Below, one piece after another: positions 1 through 8,274 of a stretch of 11,593 bases of DNA; within the stretch, counting starts at the first letter, position 1, and each line of letters begins with the position of its first letter. Both the position numbers and the translations under genes were made by a program. The notes under the pieces are model-generated. The model saw only the letters and a list, made by a program, of their open reading frames with translations, made no database searches and was not told the origin of the DNA. The DNA lies in assembly GCA_016788945.1 (NCBI GenBank), contig JAEUSA010000234.1, positions 1-11,593 of the forward strand. The letters are read 5' to 3'. The stretch is from Leptospiraceae bacterium. Its GTDB lineage: Bacteria; Spirochaetota; Leptospiria; Turneriellales; Turneriellaceae.

Positions 1-1
1 T

Positions 2-424
2 CGCAAGCAGCGCATCAAGTTCAGGACAATCGGTTATATGGTGTTGTGGCTCGCAGTATTGGGCCTGTTTACCACATTGTTGTTGCGTCGGGAAAAGATC
101 GAAACTGTTTTACTGAGACAGCCCGGTATGCTCATGCAGAAATTTCAGGACGGTTATGTCGGCAATATGTACTCGTTGAAGATTTTCAATAAGACATTCG
201 ACCGCCAGACAGCTGATATCCGTCTGACCGGTATTCCGGGACAGATACGCTTCATTGACCAACTGAGCGATATCGCTGCGCAGAGTGTGCTCGAGGTACG
301 CTTCTTTGTCGCCCTCAAGCCCGAGTCGCTCACGGCCACGAGCCTGCCGATTGAGCTCGAGTTGTGGTCGAACGGGCAGCTGGTAAAAAAGAAGAAATCG
401 GTGTTTGTTGCCGGGGGAAGCTGA
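2..424 (+). CDS. ccoG: CcoG (FixG/RdxA) cbb3 oxidase assembly protein, C-terminal part
   Basis: This is the last 140 codons of a gene that begins before the window; the frame is open from base 2 to the TGA at 422-424. CcoG is a membrane-bound ferredoxin-like protein that helps deliver copper during assembly of cbb3-type cytochrome c oxidase. The visible part starts with basic residues, then a last transmembrane helix (IGYMVLWLAVLGLF and following), then a periplasmic Ig-like domain. The segment DGYVGNMYSLKIFNKT is close to the CcoG family pattern (DG...N.Y.LKI.NKT) that opens this domain. The Fe-S cluster part lies outside the window. FixH follows immediately downstream, as is usual for this family. 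The family call rests on the C-terminal domain and the neighbours. The Met at 38 is internal, not the start. Confidence 0.85.
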   Translation, partial: RKQRIKFRTIGYMVLWLAVLGLFTTLLLRREKIETVLLRQPGMLMQKFQDGYVGNMYSLKIFNKTFDRQTADIRLTGIPGQIRFIDQLSDIAAQSVLEVRFFVALKPESLTATSLPIELELWSNGQLVKKKKSVFVAGGS

Positions 425-428
425 GCGT

Positions 429-863
429 ATGCGCAATTATGCATGGCCCTTGGGTATCACGCTGGTCATGGCCGCTTTTATCGCCATGACCATTGGTTTT
501 GTCCGCGTGGCTTTCTCCGAGCGCGTCGATCTGGTAGCGCCCGATTATTATTACCGCGACAAACTATTTTCCGCGCGCCTCGAAAGTGAAAAGGCGCTGA
601 TGAAACTGGGTCGCGCTGAAATCAGCCGCACGGCAAACGGCGTGAGTGTGCAGTTACCGGCGGCATTCGCCGGTAAACGCGTCAAAGGAACGCTGCATTT
701 CTATTCTCCGCTCAACCCGGCAGATGATTTTTCTGTCTTCGTCGAGTTTGACGGCACGACGCGAGCGGTAAGCGCGGCGCTCAAGCCCAACCAGCTGTGG
801 CGTGTGTCGCTCGATTTTGAATCGGGCGGCGCGAAGTATTTTCTGCAAAACGCGCTGCCATGA
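429..863 (+). CDS. ccoH: FixH/CcoH family cbb3 oxidase assembly protein
   Basis: A 144-residue single-pass membrane protein. Residues 6-26 form one hydrophobic helix (WPLGITLVMAAFIAMTIGFV). It is followed by the FixH signature around residues 33-42, DLVAPDYYYRD, and a periplasmic domain. FixH/CcoH is a small subunit-like factor needed for stable assembly of cbb3 oxidase. ATG 429 is preferred because it has a G-rich ribosome site (GGGGGAAG, 413-420) and gives a normal short N-terminus; a TTG at 405 would overlap ccoG and add eight non-family residues. The gene starts five bases after the ccoG stop. Its own stop overlaps the next start (ATGA, 860-863), so translation is probably coupled. The family is confident; the exact biochemical role of FixH is not well defined. 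Confidence 0.85.
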   Translation: MRNYAWPLGITLVMAAFIAMTIGFVRVAFSERVDLVAPDYYYRDKLFSARLESEKALMKLGRAEISRTANGVSVQLPAAFAGKRVKGTLHFYSPLNPADDFSVFVEFDGTTRAVSAALKPNQLWRVSLDFESGGAKYFLQNALP

Positions 864-1513
864 GCCTTTTCATAACCGCTTTGGTTATGGGGTTCTTTTC
901 AGGTGGTCACTGCCTCGGTATGTGCGGCCCTCTCGTGCTGGCGCTGCCTGCGGCTGATGCGAAACACGGTGCGGCAATTCTCAACCGGGTTCTCTACAAT
1001 CTCGGTCGCATTTTTACCTATTGTCTGTTGGGCGCCATAACGGGACTCACCGGTGCAGCGTTGAGCCTGAAAGGATTTCAATCGTATCTGTCTTATTTCG
1101 CCGGTTCGCTGCTTATCTTCGTGGCACTGATGCAGCTGGTGCCCCTCATCGAAATCCGCTGGCTGAATGCCGTGCAGGCTTCATTGCGTTCTGCGCTGAC
1201 TCGCCTTGCGGGGCGCTCCGGAGCTATCCGGTTTTCGCTGTTGGGTGCGGCCAATGGTCTTCTGCCCTGCGGTATGGTTGCCATCGCCGTGATGGCGAGT
1301 TTTGCTGCCGGCAGTGTTACCGACGGTGTGCTCTACATGCTGTTCTTCGGGCTCGGTACATTTCCGCTGATGCTTGCGGCTTCGCTTTTTGGTATCTATC
1401 TGAATCCGCGCTTACGCAAGCTACTGGCCATCGTCGGCCCTCTCTACGCGATTGCGCTCGGCATTTTGCTGCTGCTACGCCCCGGACTCATATTGCCCGA
1501 CTGCGCGCACTAA
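860..1513 (+). CDS. TauE/SafE-type (DsbD_2-like) membrane protein of the cbb3 cluster
   Basis: A 217-residue integral membrane protein with about six hydrophobic segments. The N-terminal helix carries GHCLGMCGP (residues 16-24). A second cysteine motif, NGLLPCGM (C137), sits at the start of the second three-helix half, giving the pseudo-twofold layout of the DsbD/CcdA-like transmembrane domain (PF13386, often labelled sulfite exporter TauE/SafE). Members beside ccoG-fixH are widespread in Bacteroidetes and other phyla. They are thought to act in copper or redox handling during cbb3 assembly; sulfite export is probably not the real role (inference). The start overlaps the fixH stop by four bases. 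No copper P-type ATPase (ccoI) or ccoS follows, so copper import for the oxidase must be encoded elsewhere or handled by this protein. Confidence 0.8.
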   Translation: MSLFITALVMGFFSGGHCLGMCGPLVLALPAADAKHGAAILNRVLYNLGRIFTYCLLGAITGLTGAALSLKGFQSYLSYFAGSLLIFVALMQLVPLIEIRWLNAVQASLRSALTRLAGRSGAIRFSLLGAANGLLPCGMVAIAVMASFAAGSVTDGVLYMLFFGLGTFPLMLAASLFGIYLNPRLRKLLAIVGPLYAIALGILLLLRPGLILPDCAH

Positions 1514-1541
1514 CGCGCTGCCGAGATAACCTTGTCGCAGC

Positions 1542-2648
1542 ATGGCCGTGATCGACTTGGGGTTTGCAGTGGCAACGCCGGCACTCAGAATTATTACCGA
1601 AGGTGACGATTTTTACGCACATGCTCTGAAAAGCATCCGTTCGGCGCGCCGGCGTGTGCGTTTGATGATCTATATCTGGCAAGACGACGAAGTTGGTCGC
1701 GCATTCGAGCGCGCGTTGATAAAAAAAGCCGTGCAGGGTGTCGACGTCGAACTGGTCGTCGATGCCATCGGCAGCTTCGAATTACCCGCCGCCGTCATCA
1801 CGCGCCTGACCGAAAAGGGTGTTGCCGTTTTCACGCACCATCGGCTGCGACTGTTGAGCCGGGCCTGGTTCCGTTATCTCATTCGTCGCAATCATCGCAA
1901 AATTTTGATCGTCGACGACCGCATCGCTTACACAGGCGGATTTAATATCATGCGCGAGTGTTCGCGCCGTCATTATGGTTACCGCCGCTGGCTCGATATG
2001 ATGGCTGTCACCCGGCACCGTGGCCTGATTGCGAGGTTGATCGAGCAATACGAAGACGCCGGCAGGCGCGCGCGCCACAGCCGCTGGGCGACCCGGTTGC
2101 TGCTGCGCAGCCGCAATAAGGTCATCGTTGTGCAGGGGGGGCGAGTTTTTTCTTTTTCGATGTCGCGCTGGCTTAAACGCAAGATGCGAAAGGCGCGACG
2201 CAAGATTACGATTGCCATGCCCTATTTTATTCCCTACGGTTTTTATTGGCGCATTCTGACCAAAAAACTGCGCGAAAATGTTGAAGTCGAAATTATTCTC
2301 TCCGAAGGTTCCGATCTGCCTTGGATCGATGCGGTGTCGTTTCATATGGCACGCAAGCTGCAAAAACGGGGCGCGCGTATCTTGTTGTACCACGGCGAGG
2401 GCAGGGCACGTCGTTTTTCGCACACCAAATTCATGCAGATTGACAGCTGGCTCGGTACCGGGTCAGCCAATTACGACTATCGCTCCATGGTACTCAATCT
2501 CGACACCCTCGTCTTTGTGCGCGGGGAAAAAAACGCCTTGGGGAGAGCCTGCGCTGCGTTGAAAAAGCACAGCCGCAGAGCGGAAAAAGAACTATGGAAT
2601 GGGGGCGTGCGGGCGTGGTTGATGACGCCGTTCCGCTGGCTGCTTTAA
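1542..2648 (+). CDS. Phospholipase D family protein, cardiolipin synthase-like (ClsB-type)
   Basis: A 368-residue protein with two complete HKD motifs: H118-x-K120-x4-D125 (in RRNHRKILIVDD) and H294-x-K296-x4-D301 (in SHTKFMQID), each followed by the usual Gly/Ser/Asn element (TGGFN and TGSANYD). Two HKD motifs form one active site that transfers phosphatidyl groups through a phosphohistidine. The order and spacing fit bacterial cardiolipin or phosphatidyl synthases. There is no N-terminal membrane helix, as in ClsB rather than ClsA; residues 205-222 are strongly basic and could bind the membrane surface. ATG 1542 has no clear ribosome site, so the start is uncertain. It lies 28 bases after the previous gene and may share its transcript. 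Another PLD-family activity (phospholipase, nuclease) cannot be excluded, but the HKD tails favour the synthase. Confidence 0.8.
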   Translation: MAVIDLGFAVATPALRIITEGDDFYAHALKSIRSARRRVRLMIYIWQDDEVGRAFERALIKKAVQGVDVELVVDAIGSFELPAAVITRLTEKGVAVFTHHRLRLLSRAWFRYLIRRNHRKILIVDDRIAYTGGFNIMRECSRRHYGYRRWLDMMAVTRHRGLIARLIEQYEDAGRRARHSRWATRLLLRSRNKVIVVQGGRVFSFSMSRWLKRKMRKARRKITIAMPYFIPYGFYWRILTKKLRENVEVEIILSEGSDLPWIDAVSFHMARKLQKRGARILLYHGEGRARRFSHTKFMQIDSWLGTGSANYDYRSMVLNLDTLVFVRGEKNALGRACAALKKHSRRAEKELWNGGVRAWLMTPFRWLL

Positions 2649-2649
2649 G

Positions 2650-3117
2650 TCAGTTATCCTTCACTTTCCGAAATGTGGTCTTCTTGTTAGCTTCAGGATG
2701 GTTCATTTTATCGGTAATAATTTTTCCCGCCGCATAGAGCGTCGTAATCTGCATCGATTTGGTGGCGGCCGCACGCAGGTCTTTCCAGATAAAATGTGCG
2801 GGGCATGGGGCGGCATCGTTGCAGCCATCAAGACCGAGCGCGCACTCGACAAACTCGGTAACACCGTCGATGGCGATCTTGATGTCATAGAGGCTGATGT
2901 CGTGCACGTCTTTGGCAAATTTATAACCGCCACCGGGGCCTTTCGTTGACTTCAGAATCTTACCATTAACCAGCTGCTTCAGCACTTTGCTGAGGTAAGG
3001 TTTGGGCACTTTGGCGCCTCTGGCGATTTCCTCTACGGTAAAAATCTGGTTATCGGATTCTGCCGCCATAAAGGCGAGGGCGCGAACGGCATATTTGCTG
3101 GCACTACTGTAGAGCAT
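2650..3117 (-). CDS. Rrf2-family transcriptional regulator, likely Fe-S sensor (IscR/NsrR-like)
   Basis: A 155-residue DNA-binding protein. Residues 1-70 form the winged helix of the Rrf2 family: typical N-terminus MLYSSASKYAVRAL, recognition-helix region VPKPYLSKVLKQL and wing KGPGGGY. Three cysteines follow, C92-x6-C99-x5-C105, with H108 two residues later. That resembles the cluster-binding loop of IscR and NsrR, so binding of [2Fe-2S] or [4Fe-4S] and sensing of iron-sulfur status, NO or redox is likely (inference). Residues 135-155 are a charged tail. Its stop is one base from the stop of the convergent PLD gene, leaving no room for a separate terminator. It diverges from queG, whose product is an Fe-S enzyme. 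The canonical N-terminus makes the start certain. Which subfamily it belongs to cannot be decided here. Confidence 0.88.
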   Translation of the reverse strand: MLYSSASKYAVRALAFMAAESDNQIFTVEEIARGAKVPKPYLSKVLKQLVNGKILKSTKGPGGGYKFAKDVHDISLYDIKIAIDGVTEFVECALGLDGCNDAAPCPAHFIWKDLRAAATKSMQITTLYAAGKIITDKMNHPEANKKTTFRKVKDN

Positions 3118-3124
3118 ATAAAAG

Positions 3125-3138
3125 GGATAATTATATCC
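3125..3138. repeat. Inverted repeat GGATA-N4-TATCC, candidate Rrf2 operator
   Basis: GGATA and TATCC are exact reverse complements around a 4-base AT centre, and the repeat covers the -10 box of the Rrf2 gene. A dimeric repressor bound here would block its own promoter, which fits the autoregulation common in this family. The site is 97 bases from the queG start, so it could also influence queG. It is short and AT-rich, so chance is possible. Confidence 0.35.
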
Positions 3139-3160
3139 ACTAATTTGGCTATCTTGTCAA
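3130..3160 (-). promoter_or_regulatory. Sigma70-like promoter of the Rrf2 gene
   Basis: Read on the minus strand, this has a perfect -35 TTGACA (3155-3160) and a perfect -10 TATAAT (3130-3135), separated by 19 bases, two longer than ideal. The long spacer suggests a promoter that depends on, or is easily controlled by, a bound protein. The -10 ends only 12 bases before the ATG, so the transcript would have a leader of about 5-7 bases and no ribosome site. Confidence 0.5.
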
Positions 3161-3235
3161 TACTATTTTTACACGGTGTCAGTGGTAATTCGCAAAAATA
3201 CCTGACGCACTATTCACACCCATGGGAGCTACTGC

Positions 3236-4177
3236 GTGCGCGAAGCTGTCACCGTGTCTCAGTTCGCAGCCCTCAAGGCGTACGCCGACGAAATTGGTTT
3301 TACCGAGGTGGGGGCGCTACCGCTCACCGCGCCCGACGAAGCCTTCAAGGCATTTTATGACAATTTTCTCGCGACGGGTAGACACGCAGACCTCCGGTAT
3401 CTCGAGCGCAAGGAGCGTTTTGATCTGCTCACTGTTTTGCCGACGGCGCAGAGTATTCTGCTCTTTGCCTATCCGTACCGATTTTCGAGCGTTGAAATGA
3501 AATTGCGCGCGGCGCCTTACAAGATCGCGCGCTATGCCTGGCAGCGCGATTATCATCTACTGCTCAGAGAAAAGTTGCAGCATATTGCCGCGCAGTTCTC
3601 TCTGGTCGGCCGGGCGGTGACCGATTCAGCCCCGGTGCCAGAGCGCTACTGGGCACGCCGCGCGGGACTCGGCAAAATCGGCCGCAACGGCATGTTGATT
3701 TCACCGGCGCGTGGCAGTTATTTTTTTATCGCCGCTTTGCTCATCGAAAATCCGCTCGCGGCGCAGTTGCGGCAGCCTGCAGCCGTGCCGGCGTCAGCCG
3801 AAGATATCCATTCTCTCTGCGGCGAATGCCGGCTGTGCGTCGATGCATGCCCGACTGCTGCGTTGACGGGCGACGGATTGATGCACGTGGAAAAATGTAT
3901 TTCCTATACCACGATTGAAGACACGAGGTCGGCGTCGTATGCGCCGGAAACGCGGCGGCACCTTTGGATCTTCGGCTGCGATATCTGTCAGCAAGTGTGC
4001 CCGTACAATAAAACAGAAAGCAGTTATGCGCGTGAAGAGCTGAATGCTGAACACACAGCCGCGGTCGATATTGCCGCCGGTGTCGTGCCGGCCTCGCGCG
4101 CTCCATTGAAAGGTTCGGTATTCCTGCGGAGGGGATTACAAAAGCTCAGAGACAATATTTCCGCGGTCGAGGACTGA
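3236..4177 (+). CDS. queG: Epoxyqueuosine reductase QueG, short form
   Basis: A 313-residue soluble enzyme that reduces epoxyqueuosine to queuosine in the tRNA wobble position, using cobalamin and two [4Fe-4S] clusters. The cobalamin-binding half contains D130 in DSAPVPER, then AGLGKIGRNGMLI (143-155), the QueG signature; the Asp is the proposed proton donor. The ferredoxin part has C195-x2-C198-x2-C201-x3-C205-P and C221 (CISYTTIE), then C248-x2-C251-x3-C255-P. That is the full set for two clusters. The protein stops about 60 residues after the last cysteine, so the C-terminal HEAT-repeat domain of longer QueG proteins (about 350-380 residues) is absent. GTG 3236 is chosen for GGGAG at 3224-3228, seven bases upstream. 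It diverges from the Rrf2 gene. Confidence 0.92.
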   Translation: MREAVTVSQFAALKAYADEIGFTEVGALPLTAPDEAFKAFYDNFLATGRHADLRYLERKERFDLLTVLPTAQSILLFAYPYRFSSVEMKLRAAPYKIARYAWQRDYHLLLREKLQHIAAQFSLVGRAVTDSAPVPERYWARRAGLGKIGRNGMLISPARGSYFFIAALLIENPLAAQLRQPAAVPASAEDIHSLCGECRLCVDACPTAALTGDGLMHVEKCISYTTIEDTRSASYAPETRRHLWIFGCDICQQVCPYNKTESSYAREELNAEHTAAVDIAAGVVPASRAPLKGSVFLRRGLQKLRDNISAVED

Positions 4178-4229
4178 TGCAACATAGCCGATTTAAGAAT
4201 ACCGCACCGCGGCGACTGGTTCTGTCGTT

Positions 4230-4247
4230 GCGGCAAAAAATTGCCGC
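4230..4247 (+). terminator. Small hairpin after queG (weak terminator candidate)
   Basis: Seven perfect base pairs, GCGGCAA/TTGCCGC, close a 4-base AAAA loop, 52 bases after the queG stop. The following sequence is T-rich but has no clean T run, so termination would be weak. Its right arm supplies the possible -35 of metY, so it may be regulatory instead. Confidence 0.3.
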
Positions 4248-4268
4248 CGTATTGCTGTTTTATATATT
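4241..4268 (+). promoter_or_regulatory. Possible metY promoter
   Basis: TTGCCG (4241-4246), 16 bases, then TATATT (4263-4268) is a moderate sigma70-like match placed 37 bases before the metY ATG. A start site near 4275 would put the 4277-4292 palindrome at the very 5' end of the transcript. No SAM or cobalamin riboswitch fits in the 128-base gap. Confidence 0.35.
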
Positions 4269-4276
4269 GTCCCAAA

Positions 4277-5601
<1,325 letters not shown>

Positions 5602-5609
5602 GCCCAAGA

Positions 5610-5646
5610 AAATTCCCTGCAAACGCTTTGCGTTTGCGGGGAATTT
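5610..5646 (+). terminator. Strong hairpin terminator of metY
   Basis: Nine bases after the metY stop, AAATTCCC-T-GCAAACGC pairs with GCGTTTGC-G-GGGAATTT around a TTT loop. This gives 17 continuous pairs with a single G-U. The flanks supply A's before and TTT at the end of the stem, so it resembles an intrinsic terminator, though the T run is short and inside the stem. It separates metY from the PBP gene. Confidence 0.75.
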
Positions 5647-5699
5647 CGCATAACTATTCACTACGCTTGACGGTATCCCGCCCAATCAGGTGTTAAGCC

Positions 5700-8258
5700 A
5701 TGGCAGACACACCGGGCAATACCCCCGTCCCTCCCGAAAAACCGCAAACACAAGAAAATCCGCCCGCAGAGGCTGTGGCTGCAGGCACAGCGGCCGCCCC
5801 GCAGAAAAATGTTACGCAAGGCCGGTTAGCTGCTCTTTTTCGTTATTTGTGGGAGAGAAAAAAAAAGATCATTCTTATTACCGGTTCACTCGCAGTTGCC
5901 GGCATCGCCGCGATGGTGATCGGCGCCTTCATCTCATGGCAAGGCAAGAAACAGACGGTTATCAGTATTCTTACCGTACTCGAATCTGAGCTCAAGGGAG
6001 AACTCAGCGAGCGCGACAAAAAGCTGATCGAAATATATGACCGTAATCAGGTGCTGATCGGTGAAATACGCCGGCCAGGGCAGCGCGACATCCGCGCCGA
6101 CAACCTAAAAGACCACAATGCGATCGTCTGGGCGCTGCTTGCCTCAGAAGACCGCAACTTCTACAGCCACGGCGGCGTGCAGTTCAAGTCGATTTTTCGC
6201 GCGCTGCACACGATGCTCACCGGCGGTGATACTCAGGGAGGTAGCACGCTGACACAGCAACTCGCGAAGCTGATTCTCAGTGAGGCCGAAAATGCCGAAG
6301 CGGGGCAGGGTGGCGACACCACGAAGATACGCAAGCGCAATGTATTTAACAAATTGTCAGAATTCTTCTGTACCTGGTTTCTCGAATCGCGTTACGACAA
6401 AGCGACAATTCTGGCGATATACCTCAACAAAGTTTATCTCGGCATGAACAGCGTCGGTTTTGAAGACGCGAGCAGGCGCTACTTCGGGGTTTCGGCGCAT
6501 GAGCTCACTCCTGCTGAGGCAGCGATGCTGGTCGGCATTATTCCCGCGCCTTCGCTCTATAACCCGAGTGCGTCGATGAAGACTGCGCTCGGCCGCCAGC
6601 AGCTGGTGCTGAAGCTGATGAGCGCACATCCTTATGTCATTAAGAGCAGCGAAAAACTCGATACAGAACGGCAGGCAAGAAGCTTTCGCGAAAAGCATGC
6701 CTTGCAAGAACGCAAGATCGGCCAGAACACTATCTATGCGAGTAAAATCGGCAAGTATAACTATGCGCGCAATTTTCGCCTCAACCGCGCTCCCGATTTC
6801 TTGAACGAAGTTGAAAAATTTCTCAACAAGCACTACACTTCTGCAGAATTGAAATCTAAGGTTCTGCGCATCGACACTTCTCTCGACATTCGCAATCAAG
6901 AAGCTGCAGCGCGCCTTCTCAATGCCCGCGTGTCTCAGGTCAAAGCCGATCTATTGAAAGAGCGTGAAAAACTTTTAGCCAAAAACAATAAACAAGAAGC
7001 CGAAATTGTCCAGGCAATTGAAGAAGGCATCAACGGCAGTTATGTCGGATTGAATCCTGAAAATATGTATGTCGAAAGCGTGGTCGGCGGCTATGAATAC
7101 CGCAGTGGTTCGCCGATCAACCGGGCTTTCTCAATGTATCGGCAGCCGGGTTCGACGATTAAGGCATTGGTCTACGCCCTCGCATTCGAAAAGAAGTTAA
7201 TACATCCTTCGAGCATTGTTGAAGACAAGGCAATCAACATTGGCGGTTATCAGCCAAAGAACTGGTATAAGGGCTATAAAGGCAAGGTCACCGCGCGCCA
7301 TGCATTTGCGCTGTCGATGAATACGGTTCCTGTGCAGTTATTGCACCAGATCGGCATCAACAAGTTCGTCGATACGATGCAGATGATTCTCGGGTTGAAT
7401 TCAGAAGAAATGGCAATCCGCATTGGTGATCGCAAGAACCTCGCAATGGCCCTCGGGGCGATTGAACTCTCACCGCTGGAGCTCGCAAAAATTTACGGCA
7501 CCATCGCCTCGGGCGGTCTCAGCATCGACCCTGTTACGGTACTGAAAGTGACAGATTTTGATGGCACCGAACTCTACAAGGCAGATCTGGAAAAACCGCG
7601 CCAGCGCATTCTCGACCCCATTGCCTGCGCGATGGTGCTCAACCTGATGCAGGCGGTGATTTCTGCCGAGGGCACAATGCCCCTGAAGTATAAAGAAATT
7701 GACGGTATCTCCGGCGGCAAGACCGGCACGGTGCAATCACCCGCGGCGGCGAAGGCGAAGTGGTCGGGCCGCACCGGCATTCGTGACACCTGGTTTGTCG
7801 GTGCGTTGCCGGGGCAGATCAGCGTCATCTGGGTGGGGCATGAGCGTGGCGCTCCATTTACCGGTTCGGGCAGCGGCACTGCCGGCACTGTCTGGCAGGA
7901 TTTCTCTAAAGATTACGTGGGGCATCACCCCGAAAGCAAGAGACTCTTGCCGCCGCTCGAATCGGGATTTGTGCAGGTTGATATCTGCGGTGAAATCGGT
8001 TTGCTTCTGCAATCGTATCCGTGTAAACATCCCGTGAAGGCGCAGGTGTACTACTCTGAAAATCAGGGCGAACTCTCGCGACGCACCGAAGAATACCTCG
8101 CAAAAGTCACGGCGAACACGGGGGGATTAATTGTGGGTTCACGCGACGGCAGCGCACCCCAATCGGCTCCCGTGCCTTCGGTAGACAAGAGCGAAGCAAA
8201 AAATGCCGGTGCGGTCGAGCTCGAGGAGAATGCGCAGAGTTTTGACGTGTTTAACTAA
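5700..8258 (+). CDS. Class A penicillin-binding protein (GT51 glycosyltransferase + transpeptidase)
   Basis: An 852-residue bifunctional peptidoglycan synthase. Residues 1-45 are a Pro/Ala/Gln-rich cytoplasmic tail; 57-79 is a membrane anchor. The GT51 domain follows: E150 in SEDRNFYSHGG (motif 1), GGSTLTQQLAK (180-190, motif 2), then an Ala/Glu/Gly insert (about 194-210) before the KLSE segment (218-221). Motif ILAIYLN (237-243) has A239 where GT51 enzymes have a catalytic Glu (ILExYLN). The transpeptidase carries S485-T-I-K488, S539-M-N541 and K674-T-G676. A tail after about 745 includes C763 and C775, a possible disulfide. ATG 5700 has only a weak ribosome site (AGGTG). A TTGACG at 5667-5672 may belong to its promoter. 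An A9 run (5858-5866) precedes the anchor. It converges on the envelope operon, 16 bases away. Polymerase activity of the GT51 domain is uncertain. Confidence 0.92.
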   Translation: MADTPGNTPVPPEKPQTQENPPAEAVAAGTAAAPQKNVTQGRLAALFRYLWERKKKIILITGSLAVAGIAAMVIGAFISWQGKKQTVISILTVLESELKGELSERDKKLIEIYDRNQVLIGEIRRPGQRDIRADNLKDHNAIVWALLASEDRNFYSHGGVQFKSIFRALHTMLTGGDTQGGSTLTQQLAKLILSEAENAEAGQGGDTTKIRKRNVFNKLSEFFCTWFLESRYDKATILAIYLNKVYLGMNSVGFEDASRRYFGVSAHELTPAEAAMLVGIIPAPSLYNPSASMKTALGRQQLVLKLMSAHPYVIKSSEKLDTERQARSFREKHALQERKIGQNTIYASKIGKYNYARNFRLNRAPDFLNEVEKFLNKHYTSAELKSKVLRIDTSLDIRNQEAAARLLNARVSQVKADLLKEREKLLAKNNKQEAEIVQAIEEGINGSYVGLNPENMYVESVVGGYEYRSGSPINRAFSMYRQPGSTIKALVYALAFEKKLIHPSSIVEDKAINIGGYQPKNWYKGYKGKVTARHAFALSMNTVPVQLLHQIGINKFVDTMQMILGLNSEEMAIRIGDRKNLAMALGAIELSPLELAKIYGTIASGGLSIDPVTVLKVTDFDGTELYKADLEKPRQRILDPIACAMVLNLMQAVISAEGTMPLKYKEIDGISGGKTGTVQSPAAAKAKWSGRTGIRDTWFVGALPGQISVIWVGHERGAPFTGSGSGTAGTVWQDFSKDYVGHHPESKRLLPPLESGFVQVDICGEIGLLLQSYPCKHPVKAQVYYSENQGELSRRTEEYLAKVTANTGGLIVGSRDGSAPQSAPVPSVDKSEAKNAGAVELEENAQSFDVFN

Positions 8259-8274
8259 CAGGTTCCGGAAAACG

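Noticed and set aside
1021..1551. 176-codon plus-strand frame overlapping the TauE/SafE gene
   Set aside because: Arg/Ala/Cys-rich out-of-frame translation of a clear membrane protein.
1782..2423. 213-codon minus-strand frame opposite the PLD gene
   Set aside because: Both HKD motifs lie on the plus strand over the same bases; the antisense product has no family features.
2641..2655. Bidirectional terminator between the PLD and Rrf2 genes
   Set aside because: The two stops are one base apart and no stem-loop is visible around them.
3168..3180. FNR- or NsrR-type box in the Rrf2-queG gap (ACACGGTGT and TTG...TCAA pieces)
   Set aside because: The half-sites do not match the known spacing or consensus.
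3145..3360. 71-codon plus-strand frame starting in the Rrf2-queG gap
   Set aside because: Most of it is an out-of-frame reading of queG; no ribosome site or family match.
8259..8274. Terminator between the PBP gene and the lipoprotein operon
   Set aside because: Only an 8-base palindrome TTCCGGAA is present in 16 bases; no loop or T run.
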